Shown: positions 24,692 through 33,546 of the stretch, piece by piece
Position numbering within the stretch: position 1 is the first letter of the stretch
Layout: each line of letters begins with the position of its first letter
Source of the DNA: Candidatus Aalborgicola defluviihabitans
Lineage (GTDB): Bacteria > Pseudomonadota > Gammaproteobacteria > Burkholderiales > Burkholderiaceae_C
Direction: 5' to 3'
Length of the DNA stretch: 64,000 bases
Assembly: GCA_016705575.1 (NCBI GenBank)
Contig: JADIXX010000003.1
Location: forward strand, 682,001-746,000
Program-made: the position numbers and the translations under genes
The notes under the pieces: generated by a model
Databases searched by the model: none
What the model saw: the letters and a program-made list of their open reading frames with translations, nothing else
What the model was told of the DNA's origin: nothing

Positions 24692-26071
24692 ATGATGGAA
24701 AAAAACGCCAATCCGGCTCAGCCCAAGGCAGCGCCACCCGTACTCTGGAAAGCCTATCTGGCCTTTCTGGTGCCCATGATCATCAGCAACATTTTGCAGG
24801 CGCTGTCTGGCACGGTGAACAACATCTACCTGGGCCAGATGCTGGGCGTGAAGGCCATGGCGGCGGTGTCGGCATTCTTCCCGGTGCTGTTTTTTCTGAT
24901 TGCGTTCATGATCGGCCTGGGCTCTGGTGCCTCGGTACTCATTGGCCAGGCATGGGGCGCCAAAAACCCGGAGCGTGTGCGGGCCATCACCGGTACCACG
25001 CTGATGGTGGGCATCTATTTCGGGCTGGTTGTCGCGGTCTTTGGTGGCACATTCACCGGCGCCTTGTTGCGGCTACTGGGCACGCCCGCCGATATCCTGC
25101 CCGATGCGGTTGCCTATGCCCGTATCAGCATGATCGCCGCACCCGGCATCTTTGTCTTCCTGCTCATTACCTCCATGATGCGCGGCGTGGGCGACACCAA
25201 GACCCCGCTCAAGACCTTGATCATTTCAACCGCGGTGGGGCTGGTGGTTACGCCGGCGCTGATTCAGGGCTGGCTGGGCTTGCCGCGCTTGGGCGTGTCC
25301 AGCGGTGCGTGGGCGTCGGTCGTGTCGTTTTCGACCGCGATTGCCTGGACCGCATGGCACGCGCTGCGTGTGAACCACCCCATGGCACCCAATGCGCTGT
25401 TGAGAAAGCACTTGCTCGTGGACCGGGTGATTCTGGCCAAGGTGCTGCGCATTGGCCTGCCCACCGGTCTGTCGATGATGACGGTCTCGCTCGCCGAAAT
25501 CGCCGTGCTCTTTCTGGTGAACCGCTATGGCTCGCAGGCCACAGCCGCCTATGGTGCGGTCAACCAGATCGTGTCGTATGTGCAGTTTCCGGCCATCTCC
25601 ATTGCCATTGCCGCGTCCATTCTGGGGGCGCAGTCCATCGGTGCCGGGCGCTCCCACCTGCTGGGCCAAATTGCCCGCACCGGGATCTGGATGAATCTGC
25701 TGTTCACCGGCGCGTTGGTGTTGCTGGCTTATGTGTTTTCGCGCAGCGTGCTGGGGCTGTTTATTACCGATGTGGCGGTGGTGGACTTGGCGCAAACCCT
25801 ACTGCACGTCATGCTCTGGAGCGTGGTGATCATGGGCATGTCAATGGTGCTGTCCGGCCTCATGCGTGCCAGCGGCGTGGTGCTGTGGCCCACCGCTATC
25901 AGCATGTTCGTTATTGCCTGTGTTGAAGTGCCAGCGGCCTGGTTGCTGAGCCAGCGCTACGGCCTGAACGGTATTTGGGCGGCCTACCCCATTACTTTTT
26001 TGGTGATGCTGGGCCTACAGACGGCCTACTACCGCCTGGTGTGGCGCAAGTTGCCGATTCGCCGCCTCTGA
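24692..26071 (+). CDS. MATE family multidrug efflux transporter (NorM-like)
   Basis: A 459-residue inner-membrane antiporter with twelve predicted helices. Typical MATE landmarks are LVPMIISNILQALSGTVNNI in TM1, a first-half loop with GQAWGAKNPE, and the pseudo-repeat in the second half (VNRYGSQATAAYGAVNQIVS, then GAGRSHLLGQIARTG). Family members export cationic drugs and dyes with Na+ or H+. Two start codons are adjacent (24692 and 24695); I used the first. Co-transcription with the DUF2239 gene is likely. Substrate unknown. Confidence 0.93.
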   Translation: MMEKNANPAQPKAAPPVLWKAYLAFLVPMIISNILQALSGTVNNIYLGQMLGVKAMAAVSAFFPVLFFLIAFMIGLGSGASVLIGQAWGAKNPERVRAITGTTLMVGIYFGLVVAVFGGTFTGALLRLLGTPADILPDAVAYARISMIAAPGIFVFLLITSMMRGVGDTKTPLKTLIISTAVGLVVTPALIQGWLGLPRLGVSSGAWASVVSFSTAIAWTAWHALRVNHPMAPNALLRKHLLVDRVILAKVLRIGLPTGLSMMTVSLAEIAVLFLVNRYGSQATAAYGAVNQIVSYVQFPAISIAIAASILGAQSIGAGRSHLLGQIARTGIWMNLLFTGALVLLAYVFSRSVLGLFITDVAVVDLAQTLLHVMLWSVVIMGMSMVLSGLMRASGVVLWPTAISMFVIACVEVPAAWLLSQRYGLNGIWAAYPITFLVMLGLQTAYYRLVWRKLPIRRL

Positions 26072-26184
26072 GCCGTGTGAAATAAACCGATACAAACCGA
26101 AACCGCCCTGACACCCTGTATCGGTCTCTTGGCGGCACCATTGCGGTCATGTTCAACACATCCTTCGGGATTTGAAAGGTCCGC

Positions 26185-26667
26185 ATGACACACTTCTTCC
26201 ACCGTCACGTCAAACGTACCCTCATTGGCGTCCTGGGCGCCACCCTGCTGGTGGGTGGCCTTACGGCCTGTGGCCACCGCCAGCATGACTACGCTGCCAG
26301 CATGAGTGCCGAGCAATATGCGCAAAGGCGCGACAAAATGGTGGACAAAGTTGCCAGCAAACTGGACCTCACCGAAGACCAGAAAAAGCGCCTGGTTACC
26401 CTGGGCGACAAACTGTATGCGCAGCGCACCGCGTTGATCGGCCAGACCAAAGACCCGCGCGCCGAGATGAAGGCCCTGGTGGCCGGCGCCAAGTTTGACG
26501 CTGCCCGTGCGCAGGCCCTGGTGACCGAAAAAACCACCGTGCTGCAAACCAAGAGCCCCGAGGTTATTGCCGCTCTGGCCGACTTTTACGACAGCCTGAA
26601 CCCTGCCCAGCAGCAAAAGGTGCGTGACTTTATGGAAGGCCGTGGCCGCTGGTTCCACCGCGGCTAA
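26185..26667 (+). CDS. Periplasmic LTXXQ-motif (Spy/CpxP-like) protein
   Basis: A 160-residue exported protein. The signal segment (LIGVLGATLLVGGLTAC) ends in a lipobox-like LTAC, so it may be a lipoprotein. Two LTXXQ-like motifs are present: LTEDQKKRL at about residue 66 and LNPAQQQKV at about 143, as in Spy and CpxP, which chaperone or sense misfolded envelope proteins or metals. It is located directly before a response regulator and a sensor kinase. By analogy with CpxP-CpxRA it is probably a target or modulator of that system. Length is close to the E. coli homologues. Confidence 0.85.
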   Translation: MTHFFHRHVKRTLIGVLGATLLVGGLTACGHRQHDYAASMSAEQYAQRRDKMVDKVASKLDLTEDQKKRLVTLGDKLYAQRTALIGQTKDPRAEMKALVAGAKFDAARAQALVTEKTTVLQTKSPEVIAALADFYDSLNPAQQQKVRDFMEGRGRWFHRG

Positions 26668-26697
26668 ATCCGCCTGGCGCCGGTGGGACAATGCCGC

Positions 26698-27393
26698 ATG
26701 CCCCGCATCCTGCTGATTGACGACGACGCGCAACTGGGCCCGCCCCTGGCGGCCTACTTTGCGCGCTTCGACATGGCGCTGGAGTGTGCCCTCAAGCCCA
26801 GCGAAGGGCTGGCGCGCCTACGCCTGGGGGGCGTGGACGCTGCCATTCTGGATGTGATGCTGCCCGAGATGGATGGCTTTGCCCTGTGCCGCGCCATCCG
26901 CAAAGAGAGCGACATCCCCATCATCATGCTCACCGCACGCGGCGAGGTGATGGACCGCGTGGTGGGGCTGGAGCTGGGCGCGGATGACTATGTGCCCAAA
27001 CCCTTTGAGCCGCGCGAGCTGGTCGCCCGCGTGCAAACCGTGCTGCGTCGCCGCCTGCCCACCGCCGTGAAACCCCTGGCGACAGATGCCAACACCTTGG
27101 TCTTTGATGGTCTGGTGGTCAATGGCATCACACGTACCGTGCAGCGCCAGGGCGAGGCGGTGGACCTGACCAGCACCGAATTTGATTTCCTCTATTTGCT
27201 GGCGCGCGAACCCGGCAAGGTGTTCAGCCGCGACGACATCCTCAACCACCTGCGTGGCCACGAGGCCGAGCTCTACACCCGTGCGGTGGACATTGTGGTG
27301 AGCCGCCTGCGCAAAAAGCTGGAGCCGCTGGACTGCATCAAAACCCTGCGCAACGCGGGCTACGCGCTGGCCTTGGGCAAAGCCGCTGCATGA
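26698..27393 (+). CDS. OmpR/CpxR-family response regulator
   Basis: A DNA-binding response regulator of 231 residues from the ATG at 26698 (an upstream GTG at 26683 would add five residues). The receiver domain has the acidic pocket at D8-D10, the phosphoacceptor D52 (AILDVMLPEMDG), and K in YVPKPFEPREL. The C-terminal winged helix ends with DIVVSRLRKKLEPLDCIKTL and RNAGYAL, as in OmpR-type regulators. It overlaps the kinase gene by 4 bases (ATGA), a strong sign of a cognate pair. Together with the preceding LTXXQ protein it resembles a Cpx-type envelope stress system. Confidence 0.95.
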   Translation: MPRILLIDDDAQLGPPLAAYFARFDMALECALKPSEGLARLRLGGVDAAILDVMLPEMDGFALCRAIRKESDIPIIMLTARGEVMDRVVGLELGADDYVPKPFEPRELVARVQTVLRRRLPTAVKPLATDANTLVFDGLVVNGITRTVQRQGEAVDLTSTEFDFLYLLAREPGKVFSRDDILNHLRGHEAELYTRAVDIVVSRLRKKLEPLDCIKTLRNAGYALALGKAAA

Positions 27394-28733
27394 ACACTCC
27401 GCAAAGACCCCGCTGGCACCACCGCGCCCGCCAGGCCCTGGCCCACTCGCTGCGCGTGCGGCTGGTGGCCCTGTTCCTGCTGCTGGCACTGGCCATGGCC
27501 GGCACGTTTTTGGTCGGTATGCAATACGCGCTGGGTATTGGCTGGCGCGATGCCGCCAAGCCCCTGGTGGCCGATTACATCGACAAGCTCGCCGCCGACT
27601 TGGGCAGCCCGCCCAGTGTGGAGCGTGCCCAGGCGCTGACGCAGCGCTTGCCTTTGAGCGTGCGCATCAGCGGCCCGCAGGTTAACTGGCGCAGCAACCC
27701 GCCAGACCCTGGTAGCGAACGTGGTTGGGGTGGCGACAAACGCTTCAAGACCGACGAGCCCCGCTTTTACGAGCGTAACACTGCCGACGGCCACCGCATC
27801 CAGTTTGGCCTGAGCGTGCAGGCCTGGCATGACCGCCCCCGCTTTATCGGCTGGGCCACGCTGGCCGGCCTGCTGCTGCTCACGGCACTGGCCTATGCCC
27901 GCGTGCGCCGCTTGCTGCGCCCGCTGGACGACATCCGCGCGGGTGCCCTGCGCTTTGGCGCGGGTGACTTTGCACAGCCCATTGCCGTGCGCCACGCCCA
28001 CCACCCCGACGAACTGGGCGAGCTGGCCGCCACCATCAACACCATGGCGGCCGACATTCACCAGATGCTGGAGGCCAAGCGCACGCTCTTGCTGGCCATC
28101 AGTCACGAGTTGCGCAGCCCGCTCACCCGTGCGCGTTTGAACACCGAGCTGTTGCCCGAAACCGCTGATGTGCAGCCCAGCCGCGAAGCGCTGCTGCGCG
28201 ACCTGGCGCTGATGCGCGATCTGGTTACCGACCTGCTGGAGAGCGAGCGCCTGGCCAGCCCCCACGCTGCCCTGCACCGTGAGCCCACTGATCTGGCGGA
28301 ACTGGTGCGCGAGGTGGTTGCTGCGCTGGATGGCGCGCCAGTTGTCACGCAGGCGCTGGCCACAGACCTGCCGCTGCTGCCGCTGGACCGCACCCGCATG
28401 CGCCTGTTGCTGCGCAACCTGCTGGAAAACGCCCTGCGTCACAGTGCGGGCGCGTCGGCTGCACCGCAGGTCAGCCTGCAGCGCCAGGGCGATGGCCGCG
28501 TCTGCCTCACCGTGCGCGACTATGGCCCCGGGGTGCCCGAAGATCAGTTGCCCAACCTGGCCCAGCCCTTTTACCGGCCAGATGCCGCGCGCACCCGCGC
28601 CGAGGGCGGCGTGGGCCTGGGCCTGTACCTGTGCAAGCTGGTGGCGCTGGCGCACGGCGCAAGCTTTGCCGTGCGCAACGCCGGGCCGGGCTTGTTGATA
28701 GAGGTTATGCTGCCACCATTGCCCCATGCGTAG
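27390..28733 (+). CDS. Sensor histidine kinase (CpxA-like)
   Basis: A 447-residue membrane kinase: TM1 at about 27-50, a periplasmic domain to about 150, TM2 (FIGWATLAGLLLLTALAYA), a HAMP domain, and a HisKA domain with H239 in LAISHELRSPLTRAR. The ATPase domain has the N box (LLRNLLENALRHS), a G1 box (VRDYGPGVPEDQL) and a G2 box (GGVGLGLYLCKLV). All catalytic elements are present. The gene overlaps the regulator upstream (4 bases) and the MazG-like gene downstream (8 bases), so all three are translated together. The signal is unknown, but the LTXXQ neighbour points to envelope stress or metals. Confidence 0.95.
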   Translation: MNTPQRPRWHHRARQALAHSLRVRLVALFLLLALAMAGTFLVGMQYALGIGWRDAAKPLVADYIDKLAADLGSPPSVERAQALTQRLPLSVRISGPQVNWRSNPPDPGSERGWGGDKRFKTDEPRFYERNTADGHRIQFGLSVQAWHDRPRFIGWATLAGLLLLTALAYARVRRLLRPLDDIRAGALRFGAGDFAQPIAVRHAHHPDELGELAATINTMAADIHQMLEAKRTLLLAISHELRSPLTRARLNTELLPETADVQPSREALLRDLALMRDLVTDLLESERLASPHAALHREPTDLAELVREVVAALDGAPVVTQALATDLPLLPLDRTRMRLLLRNLLENALRHSAGASAAPQVSLQRQGDGRVCLTVRDYGPGVPEDQLPNLAQPFYRPDAARTRAEGGVGLGLYLCKLVALAHGASFAVRNAGPGLLIEVMLPPLPHA

Positions 28734-29076
28734 CGAACTGCTCCCCCTGATCCAATCCCTGCGTGCCTTCGCCGCCGAGCGCGATTGGGCGCAGTTTCAT
28801 TCGCCCAAAAATCTGGCCAGCGCCTTATCGGTGGAGGCGGCCGAACTGCTGGAACATTTTCAGTGGCTGACCGAGGTACAAAGCCAGTCCCTGATGCCCG
28901 ATAAAACGGCCGAGGTGGCGGCAGAGGCGGCCGATGTGTTCCTTTACCTGCTGCAGTTGTGTGACAAGCTGGGTATCGACCTGATCGCCGCCGCACAAGC
29001 CAAGATGCTGGTCAATGCCCGGAAGTATCCGGTGGAGACCGCGCGGGGCAATAGCGCCAAGTACACCGAGCTTTAG
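28726..29076 (+). CDS. MazG-like nucleotide pyrophosphohydrolase
   Basis: A 116-residue all-alpha NTP pyrophosphatase of the MazG/RS21-C6 type, which hydrolyses non-canonical or excess nucleoside triphosphates to the monophosphate. Visible features are FHSPKNLASALSVEAAELLE, giving the first EExxE-like metal site, and the second site EVAAEAADVFLYLLQLCDKL. The conserved KYPVE segment is near the C-terminus. It overlaps the histidine kinase by 8 bases, so it shares its transcript; linkage of a nucleotide-cleansing enzyme to an envelope stress system is somewhat unusual. Confidence 0.92.
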   Translation: MRSELLPLIQSLRAFAAERDWAQFHSPKNLASALSVEAAELLEHFQWLTEVQSQSLMPDKTAEVAAEAADVFLYLLQLCDKLGIDLIAAAQAKMLVNARKYPVETARGNSAKYTEL

Positions 29077-29096
29077 CCTATTTCTCAGAGTGCCGT

Positions 29097-30224
29097 TCAG
29101 GTGCGCACCCGACCGTCACCCGTCAACATCGATATTTCGACATACTTGGACGCAACGTGGTCGGACGGTGAGAAGCTCACATTGAAACCGCCCATCGCAT
29201 AGTTGCTCATACTCTCCAAGCCATTGATGAGCCCCTCGCGTGAGGTCTTACCCGTGGCACGTCGCAAGCCTTCGGTGAAGACTTTGGCGGCAATATAGCC
29301 CTCTATGCTTGAGAAGTTCACTTGCACGGCCCCTTTGGTTTTCTGTGTGGCCTCCACAAATTCGCGCGAGATGGGCTTGACGCTGTTGTAAGGCGTTGGC
29401 ATGACCTGCGAGACCACGATGCCTGCGCCCTCTTTACCCAGCTCGTCAGCCAACGCTTGCGTGCCCACAAACGACACGTTGTAAAAGGTTCCGCCGTAAC
29501 CGGCTGCGCGGGCTGCGCGAATGTAGGCGGCACACCCTTTGTAGGCTCCGATTTGCACCACTGCATCCGGGCTTGCTGCGTTGATGGTAGCTACCGCCTT
29601 GGCGACTTCCACCGAGTTACGCTCGACAGTAGCCACTGCGACGGGCTTGAGATTGATCGCAGCCAAAGCCAGTGTGACCCCATCCAAGCCAGCCTTTCCG
29701 TAGGCGTCATTCTGATAAAAAACAGCGATCTTTTTGAGGCCCAGGGTCGTCAAGTGCTTGACGATCAGTGCCGTTTCGTCGTTGTACGACGCACGCAAAT
29801 GAAAGACGTTGCGATGCAAGGGCGTGCGCAAAGCCATGGCCCCGGTAAAGGGTGCAAAGAAGGGCATCTTTGCTTTGACGGCCAGCGGCAATGCGGCCAC
29901 GCTGGTGGGTGTGCCGATATAGCCAAACAGGCAAAACACATCGTCTTCAATGAATTGTTGGGTGTTCTGGATGCAGCGATCGGGTTCGTAACCGTCGTCG
30001 AGTTTACGAATCTCGACACTGCGGCCACCCACGCCGCCTTCGGCGTTCAGACGGTCAAAAAACATTTTGGCGCCAGCATGGAACTGAATGCCCAGTTGTG
30101 CGGCAGGGCCCGTAAATGGGGCCGATTGTCCAAGAATAATCTGGCCGGACTGGGCGTAGGCCTGAGGGACTTCGGACCATGCAGCAGCGCCGGCTGCAAG
30201 TGAAAACTGGCGTCTTGTAATCAT
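29097..30224 (-). CDS. ABC transporter substrate-binding protein, LivK/Peripla_BP_6 type
   Basis: A 375-residue periplasmic receptor. The N-terminus (MITRRQFSLAAGAAAWSEVP) carries a twin-arginine-like TRRQF motif, suggesting Tat or Sec export. The mature part begins IILGQSAPFTGPAAQLG, the ligand-binding start of the family, and continues with FDRLNAEGGVGGRSVEIRKL and FFAPFTGAMALRTPLHRNVF. It ends with the FTEGLRRATGKTSREGL helix. It is an orphan: no permease or ATPase gene lies nearby. It is related to, but clearly distinct from, the receptor at 2801-3913. Ligand unknown. Confidence 0.88.
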   Translation of the reverse strand: MITRRQFSLAAGAAAWSEVPQAYAQSGQIILGQSAPFTGPAAQLGIQFHAGAKMFFDRLNAEGGVGGRSVEIRKLDDGYEPDRCIQNTQQFIEDDVFCLFGYIGTPTSVAALPLAVKAKMPFFAPFTGAMALRTPLHRNVFHLRASYNDETALIVKHLTTLGLKKIAVFYQNDAYGKAGLDGVTLALAAINLKPVAVATVERNSVEVAKAVATINAASPDAVVQIGAYKGCAAYIRAARAAGYGGTFYNVSFVGTQALADELGKEGAGIVVSQVMPTPYNSVKPISREFVEATQKTKGAVQVNFSSIEGYIAAKVFTEGLRRATGKTSREGLINGLESMSNYAMGGFNVSFSPSDHVASKYVEISMLTGDGRVRT

Positions 30225-30424
30225 GAGAACTTATTTTCGGGTCGAGGGTACTGACAGGAGTTTTATCACATCTGCGCGTTCGCACCCCCCACGGGCGATT
30301 ATTTTCGCCCGACATTCATGTTTGAACCACCGTGCTGTTGGCGTCACTGCGCCGGAACAGGACGCAGCACCCAGGCCTCTTTGCCTACGCATGCGTCCCC
30401 TAGAATGCCAGCAAGGGAGATGCC

Positions 30425-30526
30425 GTGACGCCAGAGAAAAAAGCCAGAGTCAGCATTGATGCACTGCTTGTGCAAACAGGCTGGCACGTCTGCAACGTGG
30501 CCGATGCCAAATGCCTCCACTGGTGA
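30425..30526 (+). pseudogene. N-terminal remnant of a type I restriction (HsdR-like) subunit
   Basis: From the GTG at 30425 the frame reads TPEKKARVSIDALLVQTGWH then VCNVADA, which matches the conserved start of HsdR-type restriction subunits (TPE-KARV-ID-LL--AGW-V). It breaks off after 33 residues at a TGA. A GGGAG box precedes the GTG. The rest of the gene is absent. It lies about 150 bases from a tRNA-Ser gene, a common site for restriction islands. Confidence 0.75.
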
Positions 30527-30672
30527 CCGACGAGGCCTACAGCGGTATTTACAACCGTTGGCTTTATCAACCAATACGTGGCCGTGGCTGCTGGCCTGGT
30601 TTTCAAACGATGGGTAAGGTTATGGGTAGAAGGCCGCATCTGCACGGATCAACCTTGCGGGGCAAGGCCCGC

Positions 30673-30760
30673 TGGCGGAGACTGTGAGATTCGAACTCAC
30701 GGACGGTTACCCGTCGGCAGTTTTCAAGACTGCTGGTTTAAACCACTCACCCAAGTCTCC
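30673..30760 (-). tRNA. tRNA-Ser (UGA)
   Basis: The minus strand reads GGAGACTTGGGTGAGTGG and onward, with the anticodon stem GCAGT/ACTGC enclosing CTTGAAA (anticodon TGA at 30724-30726). A long variable arm (CGACGGGTAACCGTC) follows, then the T arm GTGAGTTCGAATCTCAC. The acceptor closes with GTCTCC, discriminator G and an encoded CCA. The long variable arm is diagnostic of class II serine tRNA. Confidence 0.98.
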
Positions 30761-30847
30761 GAGGCGTTGTATTCTAACTGGCCTTGAGCGAGCCCTTCCA
30801 CCCGACGGGTGAAATCTTCGTGTGTGAGTGGCTATGCCCCGGTGCGG

Positions 30848-31288
30848 CTATATGTCGCGGTCCTCGGCACGGCGGGTGCGGGCACGTTGTACCAGCACCG
30901 TGATCAGCAGGGTCGCCGCTGCCGAACTGGTGAGCACCGGCGAGGCGGACAGCAAGTGCGCCAGTCCATCGACGGCATTGACGCTGACTTGCTGCACATA
31001 GTCCACCAGTGCAATCACGTCACCAGCTTGCACGTTTTGTGCATCTTCCATGCGCACATTCAGATCGGGCCAGCCGCTGCGAAAGCGGATGCTGGCAAAG
31101 ATGCCGTTGGCCACGGCAACCAGCGACAGCACGCCCAGCGGCCTGATCAGGTGTTCCAGCAGGCGGCGGCGTTCAGCGGGCGGTGCGATTTCATACACCT
31201 GGCCCACCAGTTGCGCAATGGCAGCTTCCGAAACCGGGCCTTTGGCAGACGCCAGTGCGGCTGCGGTGGGTATTTGTGTGGGGTTCAT
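30848..31288 (-). CDS. Hypothetical protein with two hydrophobic segments
   Basis: A 146-residue protein beginning MNPTQIPTAAALASAKGPVS, with an AAGGAG ribosome site 9 bases upstream. One moderately hydrophobic helix (LGVLSLVAVANGIFASI, about residues 51-67) and a second near the C-terminus (TSSAAATLLITVLVQRA) suggest a small inner-membrane protein with a central domain between them. I do not recognise a family. It is transcribed alone, divergently from the EamA exporter. Confidence 0.65.
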   Translation of the reverse strand: MNPTQIPTAAALASAKGPVSEAAIAQLVGQVYEIAPPAERRRLLEHLIRPLGVLSLVAVANGIFASIRFRSGWPDLNVRMEDAQNVQAGDVIALVDYVQQVSVNAVDGLAHLLSASPVLTSSAAATLLITVLVQRARTRRAEDRDI

Positions 31289-31412
31289 GGGGGTGTCTCC
31301 TTACTAGAACGTTTAGCATAGACCCAAGTGTGACCGTGTGCTGTGTCAATTTGATGTTGAAATGCAACTCCATGTAAATAGGCCTGCAGCCTCCGTCGGT
31401 TATCGTTTCACC

Positions 31413-32300
31413 ATGCATGCACACCGTTGGACGCAAGCCGTCCCCTTATTGGCCGTTCTGGGCTCCGTTATCGCTTTGGGTATTGGTACCTCGTTTGCCA
31501 AGCAACTCTTTCCTCTGGTGGGTTCGTTGGGCACCACGGCTTTGCGCGTTGGCTTTTCTGCCGTGCTGCTGGTGGTGCTGTGGCGGCCTTGGCGCTGGCC
31601 GTTAAGTCGAGTCGATGCGCTGTCCCTGCTGCGCTATGGCGTGGCGCTGGGTTTCATGAATTTGCTGTTTTATATGTCGCTGCGGACCATTCCGTTCGGG
31701 TTGGCGGTGGCCATCGAGTTTTCGGGGCCGTTGGCGGTTGCCATGTTTTCGTCGCGCAAGCCGATTGATTTTCTCTGGCTGGCGTTGGCCGTGGTGGGGC
31801 TGGGTTTGCTGCTGCCCATTGGTGAAGGGGCAACGGCACTGGACCCCGAGGGCGTGGCCTACGCACTGGCGGCTGCCTTTTGCTGGGGCTCTTACATTGT
31901 GTTTGGCAAGCGCGTGTCCCATTTGCACGCAGGCCATTCCGTGGCGCTGGGCCTCACGGTGGCAGCCATTGCCGTCGTGCCGCTGGGTGCCTGGCAGGCC
32001 GGGGCTGCCTTGCTGCAGCCATCGGTGCTGCTGTACGGTTTGGGTGTGGCCGCCATTTCAAGTGCCATCCCGATATCGCTGGAGATGGTGGCCCTCAAGC
32101 GCCTGCCGCAAGAGGCCTTTGGCATCATGACCAGCATGGAGCCTGCGGTGGCCGCCGTGCTGGGTTTGATCATGCTGGATGAACACTTGAGCGCGTTGCA
32201 GTGGCTGGCCATTGTGTGCACCATGCTGGCTGCTGCCGGCAGTGCCATGACCGCCGGCCCGTCAGCCGTCAAGAGCGCAGCGACTGACGTGGTGATGTAA
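31413..32300 (+). CDS. EamA/RhtA-type amino acid or metabolite exporter
   Basis: A 295-residue inner-membrane exporter with ten predicted helices in two EamA repeats. The start at 31413 (MHAHRWTQAVPLLAVLGSV) is preferred over an upstream TTG that would add a non-hydrophobic leader. Landmarks are FAKQLFPLVGSLGTTALRVG, FSGPLAVAMFSSRKPIDF, and in the second repeat SSAIPISLEMVALKRLP and the helix AVAAVLGLIMLDEHLSALQW. The overall pattern is that of RhtA, which exports threonine and homoserine. Substrate specificity cannot be read from the sequence. It converges on the M20 deacylase gene. Confidence 0.9.
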   Translation: MHAHRWTQAVPLLAVLGSVIALGIGTSFAKQLFPLVGSLGTTALRVGFSAVLLVVLWRPWRWPLSRVDALSLLRYGVALGFMNLLFYMSLRTIPFGLAVAIEFSGPLAVAMFSSRKPIDFLWLALAVVGLGLLLPIGEGATALDPEGVAYALAAAFCWGSYIVFGKRVSHLHAGHSVALGLTVAAIAVVPLGAWQAGAALLQPSVLLYGLGVAAISSAIPISLEMVALKRLPQEAFGIMTSMEPAVAAVLGLIMLDEHLSALQWLAIVCTMLAAAGSAMTAGPSAVKSAATDVVM

Positions 32301-32316
32301 ACCGGCTGATAGTGGG

Positions 32317-33540
32317 TCAGGCCAACAGATCGCACAGCGTGCGTGCCACCACCTTGGTGGCGCGGCGCAAGTCTTCCAAGTTCAGGTTTTCATCAGCGCG
32401 CTTGGCGTTGGATTCCAGCACCGTGCGGGGGCCTGCGCCGTAGATCACGCCGGGAATGCCAGCCTCGCAGAACAGGCGCACGTCGGTGTACAGCGGCGTG
32501 CCCAGGGCGGGAATCGGTTCGCCAAACACCTGCTCACCATGCTTTTGAATGGCTTGCACCAGCGGTTGGTTCCCCGGCAGCGGCTGCAAGGCGCGCGCCA
32601 ACAAAATGCGTTTGATGTCCACCGTGACACCGGGCAGGCTGGCGGCGGTGTCTGCAATCAATTGGCGCAGGCCCGCTTCCACCTCGGTCGGGTTTTCTTC
32701 GGGGATCATGCGCCGGTCCAGCTTAAAGGTGACGCGCCCGGGCACCACGTTGGTGTTGGTGCCGCCCTCGATGGTGCCAATGTTCAGGTAAGGATGGGTA
32801 ATGCCCTCAACTTGGGAGGTAAGACTCAAGTACAGCGTGTTTTGTTGGTACAGCGCGGTGAGGATGCGGTTGGCTGCTTGCAGTGCGTCGACGCCGGATG
32901 CCGGAATGGCGGCGTGCGCCATCTTGCCGTGCACGGTGACTTCCATTTGTAGGCAGCCGTTATGCGCGGTGATGACCTGATAGCTAAACCCCGCTGCAAT
33001 CATCAGGTCGGGGTGGACGATTTTGTGGCTGAGCAACCAGGCAGGGCCCACCTCGCCGCCAAATTCTTCGTCGTAGGTGAACAGCAGTTCCACGCTGCCG
33101 TGGGTGGGTTGGGCCACCGCTTCCAGCGCGCGCACGGCAAAGGCGTAGGTCGAAAAATCGCACTTGCTCACGGCGGCGGCGCGGCCATAGATTTTGCCGT
33201 CGGCAATCTCGCCGCCATAGGGGTCATGCGTCCAGCCATCGCCGGGCGGCACTACATCGCCATGGGCGTTGAGCAGCACGGTTTTGCCTGCGCCATATTT
33301 GCGGCGCACCACCAGGTTGGTGATGGATTGCAGCCCGGCGGCGTGCACCTCAGCCTCGGGCACGGCGTGTTTTTCTGCGGCAAAGCCAAAACCCTGCAGC
33401 AGCTCGGCCGTGCGCTCGGCGTGCGGCGCGTTGTTGCCCGGTGGCGTGTCGGTGGGTACGCGGATCAGTTCTTGCAGAAAAGCGACTTGCGCGTCAAAGT
33501 GGGCGTCAATCCAGGTGTCGAGTTGGTCGTAGGTGGTCAT
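32317..33540 (-). CDS. M20 family deacylase (ArgE/DapE-like) in the ureide operon
   Basis: A 407-residue zinc amidohydrolase from the ATG at 33540. Metal-site motifs are visible: LLNAHGDVVPPGDGW (H, D), LLFTYDEEFGGEVGP (catalytic E followed by metal E), and late residues around TDVRLFCEAGIPGVIYG. The dimerisation domain (VHGKMAHAAIPASGVDAL) lies between. Length and order fit ArgE/DapE deacylases. It is the last gene of the operon gntR-puuE-uraD/allC, starting 6 bases after the true stop of the fusion gene. It probably hydrolyses an amide in ureide or related nitrogen metabolism; the exact substrate is not known. The frameshifted reading of the upstream gene runs over its start. Confidence 0.9.
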   Translation of the reverse strand: MTTYDQLDTWIDAHFDAQVAFLQELIRVPTDTPPGNNAPHAERTAELLQGFGFAAEKHAVPEAEVHAAGLQSITNLVVRRKYGAGKTVLLNAHGDVVPPGDGWTHDPYGGEIADGKIYGRAAAVSKCDFSTYAFAVRALEAVAQPTHGSVELLFTYDEEFGGEVGPAWLLSHKIVHPDLMIAAGFSYQVITAHNGCLQMEVTVHGKMAHAAIPASGVDALQAANRILTALYQQNTLYLSLTSQVEGITHPYLNIGTIEGGTNTNVVPGRVTFKLDRRMIPEENPTEVEAGLRQLIADTAASLPGVTVDIKRILLARALQPLPGNQPLVQAIQKHGEQVFGEPIPALGTPLYTDVRLFCEAGIPGVIYGAGPRTVLESNAKRADENLNLEDLRRATKVVARTLCDLLA

Positions 33541-33546
33541 GGGCAA

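Noticed and set aside
24676..25926. A 416-codon frame overlapping the MATE gene in another frame
   Set aside because: The MATE frame has twelve hydrophobic helices and family motifs; the alternative has none.
30651..30665. Hairpin CCTTGC...GCAAGG next to tRNA-Ser as a terminator
   Set aside because: The stem is only 6 bp and no T-run follows on the tRNA strand, so support is too weak.
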